A stretch of DNA of 39,675 nt from Megalodesulfovibrio gigas DSM 1382 = ATCC 19364 (GCF_000468495.1 NC_022444.1:2140709-2180383); one strand, 5' to 3'. Shown: positions 24,087 through 31,658, numbered from the stretch's first letter. Made by a program: numbers and translations. Notes: generated by a model not told the origin, from the sequence alone.

Positions 24087-24648
24087 CCTGGAATACAACG
24101 GTTTTCGCATAAACCCCGTGGAGGACTTCTCGGTCTTCACGGGGTTTTCCTGTTTGCGTCCAGAAGACAAGGACCGCGACCTGGACGAATTCATCAGGCA
24201 TGATGCGGAGAGGCACTTCAAAGACAAGGTGGCGGTCACCTATCAGTTGGAATCAGTGGTTGATCCGGAATTGGCCGGAATCCCACTGGGCTTTGCCACG
24301 CTGCAGAACGACGCCATTCGCATCAATGGCGACGACAGCCTGCCAGACATCTGCGTCCAGTATCCTTATCGGGCTTTCCCTGCCGTTAAAATTGGTCGCT
24401 TTGGCATTCACGTTGACTACCAGCGCAACAACCTTGGCTCCCTGTTTTTGTTCATGCTCAAGTGGTTACTGACAACGGAAAACAGAACCGGCTGCCGGTA
24501 CATCACCGTGGATGCACGGCGGGACAAGAAGAACAAGATTGATGTCACGGGGTTCTATCGGCGGAATCAGTTTGAAGAGCTGCCGTGGGAAAGCAAGACC
24601 TCAAAATATGTGCCCATGTACTTTGACCTGATCAACTTCGAGCCGTAA
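24073..24648 (+). CDS. GNAT-family N-acetyltransferase (toxin-like)
   Basis: 191 residues from a GTG at 24073 inside the upstream gene; no good SD, consistent with translational coupling. GNAT fold: A-V-T-Y-Q-L-E (early strand), V-K-I-G-R-F-G-I-H-V-D-Y-Q-R-N-N-L-G-S-L-F (beta4 plus the acetyl-CoA loop, here Q-R-N-N-L-G-S), G-C-R-Y-I-T-V-D-A (beta5), and F-Y-R-R-N-Q-F (the tyrosine often acting as general acid). The spacing matches small tRNA-acetylating toxins of the TacT/KacT type better than housekeeping GNATs, although the protein is longer than those. A strong terminator follows. Confidence 0.7.
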   Translation: MPRNSLEYNGFRINPVEDFSVFTGFSCLRPEDKDRDLDEFIRHDAERHFKDKVAVTYQLESVVDPELAGIPLGFATLQNDAIRINGDDSLPDICVQYPYRAFPAVKIGRFGIHVDYQRNNLGSLFLFMLKWLLTTENRTGCRYITVDARRDKKNKIDVTGFYRRNQFEELPWESKTSKYVPMYFDLINFEP

Positions 24649-24686
24649 ACCGTCTCGCTGTTTTCCTTGCCACCCATGGCCGTCAA

Positions 24687-24722
24687 CCCGCCCCGCCTCA
24701 CCTTTCCGTGGGGCGGGGTTTT
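24687..24722 (+). terminator. Rho-independent terminator of the GNAT pair
   Basis: Stem CCCGCCCC (24687-24694) pairing with GGGGCGGG (24710-24717), then a G and TTTT. It lies about 40 bases after the GNAT stop on the same strand. Confidence 0.85.
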
Positions 24723-24831
24723 GTTGCCCCTCCCCGGCGTACCTGCCATCCCGAAAAGAACCAGGCGACGCCTGCGGGGGGTGATAAAAGCAAACGCTGG
24801 CAAACAGTGATTTTTTTCAAAACAGCCTACC

Positions 24832-24870
24832 AAAAACCCAAGGGCTTGCGATTTTCACCGCAAGCCCTTG
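24832..24870 (-). terminator. Terminator following the tRNA-Pro fragment
   Basis: A perfect 12-bp stem (CAAGGGCTTGCG / CGCAAGCCCTTG) with an 8-base loop, followed on the minus strand by GGTTTTTGG. It begins 7 bases after the CCA of the tRNA fragment, so it is the natural terminator of that tRNA gene or was carried in with an attP site. Confidence 0.9.
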
Positions 24871-24877
24871 AAATTTC

Positions 24878-24928
24878 TGGTCGGGATGAAAGGATTTGAA
24901 CCTTCGACCCCCTGAACCCCATTCCAGA
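24878..24928 (-). tRNA. 3' fragment of a tRNA-Pro(GGG) gene; probable attachment-site remnant
   Basis: The minus strand reads, ending at 24878, a complete tRNA 3' part: anticodon-loop region T-GGG-G (anticodon GGG with G37, as in tRNA-Pro), a variable loop GGGGTC, T-arm GAAGG-TTCAAAT-CCTTT, 3' acceptor strand CATCCCG, discriminator A, and encoded CCA. The matching 5' half (expected to begin CGGGATG) is absent: upstream bases are AT-rich, and the anticodon stem cannot pair fully (one G-A mismatch). Integration of mobile elements into tRNA 3' ends leaves exactly such a fragment. The element should lie on the side of the missing 5' half, that is, above 24.93 kb. Confidence 0.75.
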
Positions 24929-25069
24929 AAACTTGGTTGTATCCATTGAAATTATTAACTTTTTGTTTTGACTGTCAACAGTTCACCGGAGGTGTTAAAT
25001 AGGTGATAGAGGCTTCCGGTTCACCAGGAGGTTGACCGGGGTGGCGTGCTGTTTTGATATACTTACTCG
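24929..25069. other. Start of AT-rich element; degenerate repeat region
   Basis: Base composition changes here. The region holds two copies of a GTTCACC(A)GGAGG motif 35-40 bases apart (24980-25040), then GTTGACCGGGGTGG. Multiple short repeats of this sort occur inside the ends of IS21-family elements; a remnant is possible but not shown. No gene seen. Confidence 0.4.
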
Positions 25070-25804
25070 TTAAAATTCACTTAAATCCTTACCAAATGGC
25101 GTAACTACGCCATTCTTAACAAAGTCATCCATTTTATATTTTCCATCTTCGGCTAGACCTTCTTCTGTAAGAGCCTGGTGCCATTTTGCCAAAGCATTTG
25201 TTTGGGATTCATAGTCAGTATTCCAGACTGGCTGCATATATTCTATCCACAACTGGACTTCTCTAACGGATGGGCACCTTTTATTCGAAGTTGACAGTAA
25301 CTCAGCAGTTTTAAGTAAAAAGATGGCTAGCTCTTTATCCACCACCTCATGTGGATTGGACCAATGTTTTCTTCCGTAACATCCAGAATAAAGACTCATT
25401 GATTTTATATTATTCAGGAGCTTTGCGTTTGATCTATTGAACAGCTTTCTGAAATCGGCAAGCTTTCTAGCTCCAGACAAGGCCATTGTCAAAAACATCC
25501 ACATAAAATTCTTATCTGTATGGGACGAAAATTCTCTCCATATGGCCTTTATTGAGTCATCGTCTCCGCCTAAAGCTATGCGGCGTAGTATTGATAACTT
25601 TCCTATCTCTTCTATCGAAAGGATTGCCAAAGCGCATGAAGATGGATATCTTCCTGCATCAAATAATATCCGTGCGTCATTAGCTAGTCTTTTCGCATTG
25701 TCAATTACGCATTCCATTCCTTTTGCTACATCTTCTGGCGATAGCTCTCCACGATACGGACTTAAGCTTAAATCGGTGACTGTTTTATTATTTTTATCAG
25801 GCAT
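25070..25804 (-). CDS. AbiV-family abortive infection protein (HEPN_AbiV)
   Basis: 244 residues from ATG 25804; a TTG-initiated extension to 25831 lacks a better SD. The AbiV pattern is clear: Y-R-G-E-L-S (17-22), G-M-E-C-V-I-D-N-A-K-R-L-A-N-D-A-R-I-L-F-D (29-49), G-R-Y-P-S-S-C-A-L-A-I-L-S-I-E-E-I-G-K (51-69), and R-E-F-S-S-H-T-D-K-N (90-99), which gives an R-x4-H HEPN ribonuclease motif (R90, H95). HEPN proteins are RNA-cleaving effectors of antiphage and toxin systems; lactococcal AbiV blocks late phage protein synthesis. It stands alone, bounded by degenerate repeats. AT-rich codon use differs from the phage genes. Confidence 0.8.
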   Translation of the reverse strand: MPDKNNKTVTDLSLSPYRGELSPEDVAKGMECVIDNAKRLANDARILFDAGRYPSSCALAILSIEEIGKLSILRRIALGGDDDSIKAIWREFSSHTDKNFMWMFLTMALSGARKLADFRKLFNRSNAKLLNNIKSMSLYSGCYGRKHWSNPHEVVDKELAIFLLKTAELLSTSNKRCPSVREVQLWIEYMQPVWNTDYESQTNALAKWHQALTEEGLAEDGKYKMDDFVKNGVVTPFGKDLSEF

Positions 25805-25831
25805 AATCGAAATCCCAACGACATTGAGCAA

Positions 25832-26115
25832 TAAGATTAAGCTGGCAATTCAGTCGCACATGACGATACTCGACCTGAATACTCTTGCAGACAACCAGCT
25901 TCTAACCATTGAAAAGTCATAGAATTATCTCACGAGCTGGGTATGTTTAGCGAAGGGTAATAGATAGGTGTTAAAAGCTCCCGTTTCGTCGAATGGTTGG
26001 CCAAAGTTGGTGTAACGATGCGACCTGAGAACCGCAGCAGCAATTAGGCACTTACACAACCATACTAATGATGGAGATAAGGGTGTAAAGTTATTGATTG
26101 CTGCTACATGAAACG
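25832..26115. other. Intergenic region with degenerate copy of the 25.0-kb repeat
   Basis: Bases about 25962-26013 align with 24995-25045 (shared TAxATAGGTG, then GCTxCCG, GGTTGxCC and GTxGG in the same order and spacing). The two copies flank the AbiV gene in direct orientation. No convincing gene seen. Confidence 0.4.
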
Positions 26116-27555
26116 TCAGTCATTCTCTTCTGGCATGGAGGTTAATTGTTTCAAATAAGTGGCTTCATCAGATTCCAAAAGTGTTCTTGTTGATTCGTTG
26201 TTTAAAATTTGCCAAGAGATATTCTCCTTAGTTACATTGTATTCATTACTCCAGCCGCCTACTAAAGTACCAATTTGTTCTTCCGAGTCTCTTACTAAGC
26301 GCATTGCCAATGTTTGAGGGAATAACAACTCAGCAGCAAATGCATTAGCCCTTTTTTCAAAGAATTTTGGCGTAGCACCTCCTAAAACTTCACAGACATC
26401 TAAAGTACTGTTCCTGTCAACTAAGAGGTGGCAGATTTCATGAGCTAAGGTGAATAATCTCCCATGTGAATGTGAGCATTTGTTTCCTTCTGCTGTATTT
26501 AAAATAATAATAGGACCATGTTTTTTCCCCCAACAGGCTACAGCTTCAAGAGATGTTCCTCCAAAGACATGTTCATGAATTGGAATATTCCATGATTTCA
26601 GTAAGTCGTCAGGGTTAACAGGAGTGTCATGAGTTACTTTTAAATACTCGCGCAATTTTGCTGCAATAGTATAACCCTGCCGATACGGGGCTCTCCCCCA
26701 ATGGATCCAACCTATCTCAGTTGTTGCTGCTTCTAGCAATTTACTATCTATATGCCCAGATGATTTGATTAAATTTAAAATATTTCGTTGCTGCTCTAAT
26801 GTTACATATCCACTGCTTAATCTTGCAGCAGCAAAAATTTCACTTTCAATGAGGATGTGATCTACCCACTCCAGTTCCCAATAATCTTGATTTGAATTAG
26901 AAAGATAATTAAAGTCATATTGATTCATGCTTGCAATCAAGTACAGTTTGTCATTGATAATTTTTCTTGAGTTATCGTCTTTATTTTTCCATGCGTTAAG
27001 AATTGACTTGATATTTCTATCGTTAATATCTTTGATCCATGAAACAATTTCATTACCAACATTCTCAAAAAAGCTATACGCTTTATGCAAATCCACAATA
27101 GTTTGTCTTTGCTCGGCTGAAAAAATTAAATTTTTTCCTGTCCGAAGAATAAATACCGAAGGAATCTCTATCCCAGGAACAGATTCAGAGAGATCATGTC
27201 GTAGAAAAAAAGATTTAAGATTAGATTCCTTTTCAGGCGTGGAGTGGTCTTTAGAAAAAATAAGGTTTCTAATTTTCTGAAATTCACCATTCCAGTATGT
27301 AGGAATAGATTCTGGAGGCACTGCAAAAGGAATATTTTGCTCTGTAAAAATCCATGACCAGTTGCTAGCTAAAAAAGACAGTAAGCCAAGCCAATTCCAC
27401 TTTAAGGGTACAGTATTCGGTTCATGACCAGAAGACCATACAGGTGTGTTGTCAATGGATAAAAGGATTTCACCATAGCCGAATCGTTTATGTCGGCTAC
27501 TGGTTAGTCTGCTCATTTCAATTGAGACTTTATTCTCAATGTTGAATCTAGCCAT
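26116..27555 (-). CDS. ImmA/IrrE-like zinc metallopeptidase (COG2856 type)
   Basis: 479 residues. Zinc site H-E-I-C-H at 372-376 with the downstream helix F-E-K-R-A-N-A-F-A-A-E-L-L-F-P (E400 or E409 as third ligand), the hallmark of ImmA/IrrE peptidases. The first ~270 residues are a large helical region with W-N-W-L-G-L-L-S-F-L-A-S-N-W near residue 55. Residues 275-310 (I-G-W-I-H-W-G-R-A-P-Y-R-Q-G-Y) lead into the peptidase. Family members cleave XRE repressors or other partners to trigger element excision or toxin release. The start overlaps the upstream 137-residue gene by 8 bases (ATGGCTAG), so the pair forms one unit. No HTH was recognised in this protein. Confidence 0.75.
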   Translation of the reverse strand: MARFNIENKVSIEMSRLTSSRHKRFGYGEILLSIDNTPVWSSGHEPNTVPLKWNWLGLLSFLASNWSWIFTEQNIPFAVPPESIPTYWNGEFQKIRNLIFSKDHSTPEKESNLKSFFLRHDLSESVPGIEIPSVFILRTGKNLIFSAEQRQTIVDLHKAYSFFENVGNEIVSWIKDINDRNIKSILNAWKNKDDNSRKIINDKLYLIASMNQYDFNYLSNSNQDYWELEWVDHILIESEIFAAARLSSGYVTLEQQRNILNLIKSSGHIDSKLLEAATTEIGWIHWGRAPYRQGYTIAAKLREYLKVTHDTPVNPDDLLKSWNIPIHEHVFGGTSLEAVACWGKKHGPIIILNTAEGNKCSHSHGRLFTLAHEICHLLVDRNSTLDVCEVLGGATPKFFEKRANAFAAELLFPQTLAMRLVRDSEEQIGTLVGGWSNEYNVTKENISWQILNNESTRTLLESDEATYLKQLTSMPEEND

Positions 27556-27961
27556 ACATCTTCATCCATTTTTTAAATTCTCTAGCATGCCCACTTTTTT
27601 TGGCTCGTTCTTTCAATTGCGCAATGATACTTGAGTCAATGTCGTTTGTTTTGTTACAAGGGAATCCATGGTAGCAGTTGCTGAATTCCCCACCGACCGC
27701 ACGGTATACAACACCACGATAAACATTGTAAAAATTTTTTGGATATTGCGTTGTGTCAAATGGAGAAGCGCAATCTGGGATTGCATCTTTTAACAGTTCA
27801 GTCGCCTCACTAAGTTTTAAATCCTGAGGGCATTTGCCTATCAAGTGTCCTCCACTAGATTGAAACCCAGCATAATTCTTTTTCCAACGATGCTTCGGAC
27901 GTCCTGGCGTAGGGTCGTACTCTCGGGATCCATCATTCTTCAGTTCTATATCGCGTATCAT
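27548..27961 (-). CDS. Unknown 137-residue protein coupled to the ImmA-like peptidase
   Basis: Not recognised. Visible: G-G-H-L-I-G-K-C-P (about 37-45), a helix with L-S-E-A-T-E-L-L-K-D-A-I, then Y-P-K-N-F-Y-N-V-Y-R-G-V-V-Y-R-A (about 72-87) and C-Y-H-G-F-P-C (about 95-101), followed by a basic helical end (L-K-E-R-A-K-K-S-G-H-A-R-E-F-K-K-W). Four cysteines and a His in the core could bind metal or form an active site. Small size, basic charge and tight coupling to an ImmA-like peptidase suggest a toxin or effector, but no catalytic family is assigned. Confidence 0.6.
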   Translation of the reverse strand: MIRDIELKNDGSREYDPTPGRPKHRWKKNYAGFQSSGGHLIGKCPQDLKLSEATELLKDAIPDCASPFDTTQYPKNFYNVYRGVVYRAVGGEFSNCYHGFPCNKTNDIDSSIIAQLKERAKKSGHAREFKKWMKMYG

Positions 27962-28378
27962 TCACAGATTCCACTATTGTTAACACAAGCAGTTGACTTT
28001 GTCTAATTTGCATACGGAGAGGAGACTAGCACTCATCCCAGAATTCGTGTAACCACCTTAGTTTGCGAGGATTGTCTAGGGAATTTGTTTTATTGAATAA
28101 TTCAAGTTGGCACAACACGTCAAGAACTTGCTCACTCATCTCGTAACAGTTCAAGGTGAACACGGTGCTTCTGCCATTCATCAGTCTGAAAATTCAGTTT
28201 TAATCCAGTCAACTTCTAAAACTTGTTCATGTCAACTACTAATGTCTTTATACCTTGTCGTGACTACCTCACTGCCATTTTCTATTACACGGCGAGTTAC
28301 TGTTTTCCTCGTTAAGGAGCCATCGGCGATGCCTACCGCATTACATGAAGACGCATTTAATCGCTACAGTATAAATTT
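27962..28378. other. Intergenic region, possibly gene remnants
   Basis: About 400 bases. It contains one short minus-strand ORF (listed) and a plus-strand frame of 91 codons with no SD and serine/threonine-rich random-looking product, which I do not accept. The region may be a decayed gene. Confidence 0.4.
28026..28181 (-). CDS. Possible small ORF or gene remnant (51 residues)
   Basis: ATG 28181 to TAG 28026; product M-N-G-R-S-T-V-F-T-L-N-C-Y-E-M-S-E-Q-V-L-D-V-L-C ending K-L-R-W-L-H-E-F-W-D-E-C. The composition is protein-like, but there is no SD and an in-frame stop lies just upstream. It may be the C-terminal remnant of a lost gene. Confidence 0.3.
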   Translation of the reverse strand: MNGRSTVFTLNCYEMSEQVLDVLCQLELFNKTNSLDNPRKLRWLHEFWDEC

Positions 28379-29818
28379 TTAGTCTGCGGCATTTTGTTTG
28401 CTTGAGGTGTGACATTGATGGCATGCCCTGGCAAATATCTCAGTGTAAATGCCATGAGCTTCAGGAAACAACACTTCTGTCAAAGTAGTGTATATTGGAT
28501 CGTGATGGAATTTTGATTTTTTACCCTCTGAACAAATTGATCCCCATGCTTCCACTTTGCGTTCCTTTATTGAATCACTCGTCTCATCTCTGCCATATGC
28601 TTTCATTGCACAGCAAAACAAGAAGTAGAGAGGTGTATGTGATATAAACACATTGTCATATATGTTCTTAAAATTTGTATAATTCCAGCCACTTCCATTT
28701 GCGCTAGGATCACCAGTTTTAGCAGCATTCATCATCCGCAGGTAACCCTTTAGTCTCACTTTGATCTTATTGTCACATAGGTTCATTTCAGGAAAGAATT
28801 GACTTGCATGCTTGGCCAAATCGTCTACATCAAGTGCCGGATCGAAAGATTTGAAAAACTGTTCCTTCAGGTTTTGAAGACGAACTTCTTCCGCTTGCTT
28901 TTTCAACTCCGCAGCAATAGCTGCTCTTTTAGAGTTGTAATCGAACCAATAAAATAGCTGCTTCTCGACGTCTTTATTTAACATCTCAAAGTCAATTATT
29001 GTCGAATGCCCTGAATGAGAAAGCTTGCCATCCTGAAGCTTCGGCTCAACCCAAAAGCACTTTAAGCAGAGTCTTTGATGTTGATCACACAAGTTTCGAG
29101 CTTCCTGATCTAACACTATGGCATTCATATTGTTAGCGTGAAAAGTATCTAACTCCATCATCCGGGCATTGCAAAGAGAAAACTTATTAAACACCCAGAC
29201 GAGTAATTCACCTTTTTCACGATAAAAATCTCTCCTTTCTAATATGACATCGAGAAATGTGGTGGACAATTGAATTTCAAAAACTACATGGAGGGTTCCA
29301 TTATACAAAGCCCGAACATCTGGTTTCCGCCAAGTGCTTGGGTCTTCACCCTTGACTACTTCTTCAACTTCGATGCCAGAGAACCTAGAATCGAATTCCA
29401 ATACCTTGCGCAAATCTTCCTTCATCGCCTTGTGCGGCAGAGACTCTTTTTGACCATTGAATTTGGCGGCAAGAATACGTTCTTTGGTCCAGTTCTTCTT
29501 ATCGAGTTGGGGGCAATTATTTTCTCGTTGAATATGTGCGAAATAAAATCGATCTCCATTTCGGTGACAATTCAGGCGCAGAGGTTTATGGCAATAAGGA
29601 CAAATCATCAGCAAATGATCGTCCTCAGTAATTTTATGTTGTCTTGCCAATTCTCTACGCAACGTCATTGCACTATTCACGTCACTACCAATTGCTTCCT
29701 GCGCAAGAAGTACATCGCCAGAAACTAAATCTAAAACTTCTTTTACCTCTGGATTGTCACAGCAGAGGTTTTGGCTATTGTCGAGATTGCCAGCTACCCT
29801 TTTGTATTCAGTATCCAT
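28379..29818 (-). CDS. CoiA-like nuclease (zinc finger plus PD-(D/E)xK)
   Basis: 479 residues. Zinc-binding part: C-P-Y-C (73-76) with H95 and C102 in F-Y-F-A-H and N-N-C-P. Nuclease core: R-K-P-D-V (164-168) and F-E-I-Q-L-S (180-185), the D...E-x-Q pattern of competence protein CoiA-like and DUF6035-like nucleases, followed by R-R-D-F-Y-R-E-K-G-E-L-L-V-W-V-F-N, the equivalent of 'R-x-x-x-Y-x-x-x-x-x-x-x-x-W'. The C-terminal half is helical (A-A-E-L-K-K-Q-A-E-E-V) with a Cys/His-rich end. It follows the ParB gene by 36 bases on the same strand with no visible SD, so coupling is likely. Function on mobile elements is not established; DNA processing or defence is possible. Confidence 0.7.
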   Translation of the reverse strand: MDTEYKRVAGNLDNSQNLCCDNPEVKEVLDLVSGDVLLAQEAIGSDVNSAMTLRRELARQHKITEDDHLLMICPYCHKPLRLNCHRNGDRFYFAHIQRENNCPQLDKKNWTKERILAAKFNGQKESLPHKAMKEDLRKVLEFDSRFSGIEVEEVVKGEDPSTWRKPDVRALYNGTLHVVFEIQLSTTFLDVILERRDFYREKGELLVWVFNKFSLCNARMMELDTFHANNMNAIVLDQEARNLCDQHQRLCLKCFWVEPKLQDGKLSHSGHSTIIDFEMLNKDVEKQLFYWFDYNSKRAAIAAELKKQAEEVRLQNLKEQFFKSFDPALDVDDLAKHASQFFPEMNLCDNKIKVRLKGYLRMMNAAKTGDPSANGSGWNYTNFKNIYDNVFISHTPLYFLFCCAMKAYGRDETSDSIKERKVEAWGSICSEGKKSKFHHDPIYTTLTEVLFPEAHGIYTEIFARACHQCHTSSKQNAAD

Positions 29819-29854
29819 AGCGATCGACTTGTTACGTTTAGAAATACGGCGGGA

Positions 29855-30742
29855 CTATTTCAACCCTTCAAGCACCTGCTCCAACTCATCTCGCAACGTC
29901 TCAAGCTGAGTACGGAGCTCCTCCCTTTGCTCTGGCTGGATGCTGCCTATATCTGGACCTTTCAATTTCTGGAGCTGAGTCGAGGCGGTTTTTACGGCCC
30001 TCACGCTGCTGCCAAAGTTAAACCCTCGTTCCTCGTCCATCTCGGCAGCTTCCTTCTTTTTCTTCTTGTACGCTGCCTGGGTCATGCCACTGTCTTTTAG
30101 ATGGTCCCATTTCTTGGCTTTGGCTTTCGGTCCTTTGGCTTTGGCTACTTCGACCAACACCCACTGGGAAACATCTTTGCGCTTTCGAGCCTCATCAAGA
30201 ATTTCTTCGGGAATCTTATTGATAGACAATATCTCGCTTACACTGGACATGGATTTGCCAATCATCGTTCCAAGGTGATCCAGCCCGTATTTTCCTTCTT
30301 CTCTGAGTTTGGCTAAACCCTCAGCCAATTCAACCGGATTCAGGTTCTCACGCTGGACGTTCTCAATGAGAGCGATTTCTTGATGCTTTCCCTCAACAAA
30401 CATTCCTGGAATAGTTCTGAAACGCTGAAACAGTACTTGCAGCTCTGGGTCGTCAGGGTTCTCTTTCGCCTTCCGCAGGATGCTCTTGATGGCCTTGACC
30501 CTCCGCTCTCCAGCTACAACAATGAGCTTTCCATCATCCTCTCTTTGACGAAAAACGATGGGCTGCATGAGCCCATATGCTTTGATAGACTCTTTGAGGG
30601 CTTCCAGGGCTTGCTTGTCGAAAAACTTCCTGGGCTGCTCCTTATCTTCAAGAATATCCCCAACGGGAAGGTCATAAATCTTTCCGTCTACGTATTTTGC
30701 TTCGTCGGAAACTTTAGCGTTTACATCAAATTCGTCAGCCAT
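29855..30742 (-). CDS. parB: ParB/RepB/Spo0J-family protein (orphan, no ParA)
   Basis: 295 residues; AAGGAGGGGGG lies just before ATG 30742. ParB N-terminal CTPase/nuclease-like domain: Q-P-R-K-F-F (36-41), L-M-Q-P-I-V-F-R, V-V-A-G-E-R-R (75-81), then I-E-N-V-Q-R-E-N-L-N-P-V-E-L-A (126-140). An HTH follows around 152-175 (L-G-T-M-I-G-K-S-M-S-S-V-S-E-I-L). The C-terminus (about 255-295) is a glutamate/leucine coiled coil that may dimerise. No ParA is encoded nearby. A palindrome lies 68 bases upstream of the start (30810-30823). It may act in segregation of the element or as a CTP-dependent regulator. Confidence 0.85.
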   Translation of the reverse strand: MADEFDVNAKVSDEAKYVDGKIYDLPVGDILEDKEQPRKFFDKQALEALKESIKAYGLMQPIVFRQREDDGKLIVVAGERRVKAIKSILRKAKENPDDPELQVLFQRFRTIPGMFVEGKHQEIALIENVQRENLNPVELAEGLAKLREEGKYGLDHLGTMIGKSMSSVSEILSINKIPEEILDEARKRKDVSQWVLVEVAKAKGPKAKAKKWDHLKDSGMTQAAYKKKKKEAAEMDEERGFNFGSSVRAVKTASTQLQKLKGPDIGSIQPEQREELRTQLETLRDELEQVLEGLK

Positions 30743-30809
30743 TGCCCCCCTCCTTTCATATCATTCGTCAACCAATAGCATGTATGATTTTAGTCTATTG
30801 CAGAAGAAC

Positions 30810-30825
30810 TTCGGTCAACCGAAAT
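30810..30825. repeat. Palindrome copy 1 (TTCGGTCAACCGAAAT)
   Basis: An inverted repeat TTCGGT-CA-ACCGAA upstream of parB. The same 16 bases recur at 33740-33755. Likely a protein-binding site; parS-like or repressor operator. Confidence 0.6.
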
Positions 30826-30928
30826 GTCGTCTCTTGCACTGGCCCTGCCCTGGCATCTTTTCCGTGACCAACGATCAAGCCCGAGGATACCTTCAGGACT
30901 CAACATCCCTTACCTAGACGGAGTCCTT

Positions 30929-31317
30929 ATGCGCTTCGACAACTTTGAACTTATCTATTCTTACACTCGAAAACAAGCACTTGCGGGCAGGGTTCTCATC
31001 GAGATCAGTCAGGAGGCAAAAAAGACGGCTTCAAAATACACGCCGCAATCTCGGCTAATCATTTTCACCTTTATATCACACCTGCTGCTGGCTTGGAAGG
31101 AGAGGGACAATCAGCCCGTGGCAGACTTCATGATGTACTGGAAATGCTCAAAGCTGCGGCATCTGTGTCGCTGGGATGGATCACACGTGTTCTTTGACGT
31201 GATGCTTCTGAAGCACCCCCGAACCATAGAGAAAGTGAATTGCTCGGAATGGTAGGCCCTGATGAGGATGGAAGCGCATGCTTGACGATTTGTCTTCCGA
31301 AGGACCGTTTACTATGA
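30929..31317 (+). pseudogene. Decayed DUF6573 gene with three frameshifts
   Basis: The N-terminus M-R-F-D-N-F-E-L-I-Y-S-Y-T-R-K-Q-A-L-A-G-R-V-L-I-E-I aligns with the intact DUF6573 protein at 36512 (W-N-V-I-Y-T-Y-T-R-A-Q-A-I-A-D-G-V-L-V-D-V). At about 31022 homology jumps to another frame (D-G-F-K-I-H-A-A-I-S ... G-L-E-G-E-G-Q-S-A-R-G-R-L-H-D). It returns to the first frame near 31178 (S-H-V-F-F-D-V-M-L-L-K-H-P) and jumps again near 31237 (E-L-L-G-M-V-G-P-D-E-D-G ... L-T-I-C-L-P), ending at TGA 31317. The open frame 30824-31255 is therefore only a patchwork. Confidence 0.85.
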
Positions 31318-31334
31318 AGTACGTCAGGATACCA

Positions 31335-31658
31335 TCACGAAGATATTATCCTGATGATGCCGTACAGGCGGCGAATCGATTCACTGTCTGCCCTTATTAC
31401 GTATTCTTGAACGAACTGCCTCAAATCGTCGCTATGTGCCTGGAAATCCTCAATGTCAAACAATTCAACAAGAGAAACCTCCAAAGCACTACCAATCTTC
31501 TCCAGAATCGCAATAGTCGGATTGGCTTTTCCTCGTTCAACATCGCCAAGGTATTGAACGGAAAGGCCCGACTTCTCCGCCAGTTTTTCTTGAGTCATAT
31601 TTTTGGCTTTCCTCAAGAATCTCAAATGATCACCAAAAGCGGTCTGCAAATCGTTCAT
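31335..31658 (-). CDS. XRE-family transcriptional regulator
   Basis: 107 residues from ATG 31658 (GGAG 7 bases upstream; a second ATG directly before it at 31661 is also possible). HTH_3 domain: F-G-D-H-L-R-F-L-R-K-A-K-N-M-T-Q-E-K-L-A-E-K-S-G-L-S-V-Q-Y-L-G-D-V-E-R-G-K-A-N-P-T (about 9-50), complete with the 'E-R-G' helix end. The C-terminal third (F-V-Q-E-Y-V-I-R-A-D-S-E-S-I-R-R-L-Y-G) probably dimerises. It is divergent from the flagellin gene; two direct repeats in the shared gap are likely operators. It may control itself and flagellin, or serve as the element's repressor. Confidence 0.85.
   Translation of the reverse strand: MNDLQTAFGDHLRFLRKAKNMTQEKLAEKSGLSVQYLGDVERGKANPTIAILEKIGSALEVSLVELFDIEDFQAHSDDLRQFVQEYVIRADSESIRRLYGIIRIISS

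Noticed and set aside
28107-28382. 91-codon plus-strand frame
   Set aside because: No SD, Ser/Thr-rich random-like product, and it runs to the end of the convergent nuclease gene.
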